The position numbers and the translations under genes are program-made. Below, piece after piece: positions 15,760 to 16,660 of a stretch of 16,660 nucleotides of DNA. This DNA comes from Ectopseudomonas composti (lineage in GTDB: Bacteria > Pseudomonadota > Gammaproteobacteria > Pseudomonadales > Pseudomonadaceae). Positions within the stretch are counted from its first letter, which is position 1; the number at the start of each line of letters is the position of its first letter. The notes under the pieces are model-generated. The model saw only the letters and a list, made by a program, of their open reading frames with translations. It did no database searches and was not told the DNA's origin. The stretch covers positions 1 through 16,660 of the forward strand of contig CAMPIF010000032.1 in NCBI GenBank assembly GCA_946886245.1, given 5' to 3'.

Positions 15760-16104
15760 ATGGTGCGAATACGTGGGCGCATTGGCGACTGGCCGGTGGA
15801 CCTGACGCTGGAGCTGGATGCCCAAGACTGGGCGCAACTGGCGCAGCAGGTGGCGGTTACGCCGGTTGCCAATGTGATGGCAGCGACTCCCATGACGGAT
15901 GCGGGTGATGCCCTGTGGCAGACCGCGTTGCAGCTGGTGCGTGAGGCGGGACAGGTTGAAGGACCACGGCTGATGGCGCAGCTGGCTGCGCTGGCGGGTG
16001 GCGAAGCTGCAGGCAAGCGCCTGCTGGTGCGGCTGCGTCATTGCGAGCAGATCCGCATGGAAACCGGTGCGGATGCGCCGATCTATCACTGGGTGACGCA
16101 GTAG
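15760..16104 (+). CDS. Small conserved hypothetical protein (PA4062-like)
   Basis: This is a 114-residue soluble protein starting MVRIRGRIGDWPVDLTLELD and ending IYHWVTQ. There is no signal peptide, membrane helix or recognised motif. Its opening reads like a short beta unit, followed by acidic and Gln/Ala-rich helices. Similar small proteins are found at this place in Pseudomonas genomes, between the zinc-linked locus and the YbbN-type thioredoxin gene; their function is unknown to me. I chose ATG 15760 because GGAGG lies 6 bases upstream. The longer frame from ATG 15649 would cross the Zur-like site and has no conserved look. It is divergent from the DUF2796 gene and could share its control region. 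Confidence 0.75.
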   Translation: MVRIRGRIGDWPVDLTLELDAQDWAQLAQQVAVTPVANVMAATPMTDAGDALWQTALQLVREAGQVEGPRLMAQLAALAGGEAAGKRLLVRLRHCEQIRMETGADAPIYHWVTQ

Positions 16105-16130
16105 GGCGTTGCGGCCCGCTCTGGCCCTTC

Positions 16131-16266
16131 GTGGGGTGCGCTGCGGGCACCGGGCATTACCTGCTGGAATTGGCGAGTTGCCGGTGCGCACGGCGCACCC
16201 TACAAGGGCCATCCGTGGCCGGCCAAGGTCTTGTCCGAGTGGTCCGTAGGGTGCGCCGCGCGCACC
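16131..16266. repeat. Cluster of three REP copies (GTAGGGTGCGCC family)
   Basis: A degenerate direct copy (GTGGGGTGCGCT..., 16131-16151) is followed by an inverted pair. The left arm is 16183-16203, ending CGGCGCACCCTAC. The right arm is 16246-16266, beginning GTAGGGTGCGCC and ending CGCACC. The pair has the same orientation as the one at 6001-6082. It lies between the converging PA4062-like and YbbN genes, where it may help stop transcription from both. Confidence 0.8.
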
Positions 16267-16309
16267 GGGCACAGGCCTGGAGACGCCCCCTGCGTGAAAA
16301 CCCCTAAGG

Positions 16310-16660
16310 TCAGTAGATCGCCTGATACAGCTTGCGGCGGTAGGTGGTGACCAGCGGATGGTCGCCGCCGAGCAGGTCGAATACCTGCAGCAGGGTCTTG
16401 TGTGGCAAGCCGTCGCTGTAGCTGCGATTGCGTACGAACAGCTTGAGCAGACCGTCCAGTGCCGCTTCGTACTGCTGGCGCGCCAGTTGTTGCACGGCCA
16501 GCTGATACACCGCTTCGTCATCCTCGGCATTCTGTGCCAGACGGCTTTTCAGTGTGGCGGCGTCAGGCAGGTCGACGGCCTGACGCAGGAAGGTCAGTTG
16601 CGCCTTGGCGCCGGCCAGCGCCTGCTTGTGTTCGTCGCCCTTGACCGCGTTGAGGACGGT
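16310..16660 (-). CDS. ybbN: YbbN/CnoX-type thioredoxin-like co-chaperone (partial, N-terminal part outside the window)
   Basis: Only the last 116 codons are in the window. They contain the C-terminal TPR-like part of YbbN proteins (LAQNAEDDEAVYQLAVQQLARQQYEAALDGLLKLFVRNRSY, then KTLLQVFDLLGGDHPLVTTYRRKLYQAIY). YbbN (CnoX in E. coli) joins a thioredoxin fold without normal redox activity to TPR-like repeats; it protects proteins from hypochlorous acid and hands them to GroEL. The family is about 285-290 residues, so the thioredoxin domain is off the right edge. The frame is open to the window end, so no start can be assigned here. P. aeruginosa has a comparable gene at this position (PA4061, from memory). 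Confidence 0.88.
   Translation of the reverse strand, partial: TVLNAVKGDEHKQALAGAKAQLTFLRQAVDLPDAATLKSRLAQNAEDDEAVYQLAVQQLARQQYEAALDGLLKLFVRNRSYSDGLPHKTLLQVFDLLGGDHPLVTTYRRKLYQAIY

Overview
The window is high-GC gammaproteobacterial chromosome and reads as a Pseudomonas of the mendocina/alcaligenes/oleovorans type. The evidence is the protein content (uvrA, a YajR-type transporter, ssb, oprG and the PA4062 to PA4069-like genes of P. aeruginosa), the codon bias, and several short Pseudomonas-style intergenic repeats. No rRNA, tRNA, CRISPR array, prophage gene or transposase gene was seen. Comparisons with P. aeruginosa are from memory.

Left part (1-5910): the 5' two thirds of uvrA runs leftward off the window. 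Facing away from it are a YajR-like MFS transporter and ssb, joined by a ribosome binding site that overlaps the transporter's stop codon. Two overlapping NAD-binding SDR-fold genes (PA4069/PA4068-like) follow. A REP-type inverted pair and the oprG terminator separate them from oprG, which is on the minus strand.

Centre (6850-11907): a divergent control region carries an ANR-like site about 41 bases upstream of the predicted oprG start point. On the other strand it carries a good sigma70-type promoter overlapped by a Fur-like box. That promoter faces a compact six-gene operon: DUF3450 protein, a TtpC-like MotA/TolQ/ExbB protein with a long periplasmic N-terminal part, ExbB, ExbD, a short TonB, and a periplasmic TPR protein. 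Start and stop codons overlap or nearly touch through most of it, and it ends at a strong hairpin terminator. The layout matches the TonB2-TtpC energy transduction systems known from Vibrio and relatives. The DUF3450 and TPR partners remain functionally obscure. In P. aeruginosa, as I recall, oprG and the DUF3299 gene lie next to each other, so this operon looks like an accessory insertion between them.

Right part (12060-15646): a minus-strand operon encodes a His-rich periplasmic DUF2796 protein, an ABC ATPase, a MacB/FtsX-type permease and a DUF3299 protein. A 17-bp Zur-like palindrome lies just upstream of its first gene, which agrees with the zinc-responsive PA4063-PA4066 locus. A 242-bp MITE-like element appears to have inserted exactly at the permease stop codon. 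It has IS5-like ends and a TCA target duplication, and it separates the permease from the DUF3299 gene.

Right edge (15760-16660): a small conserved protein (PA4062-like), a cluster of REP copies, and the C-terminal part of a YbbN/CnoX thioredoxin-like co-chaperone gene that runs off the window.
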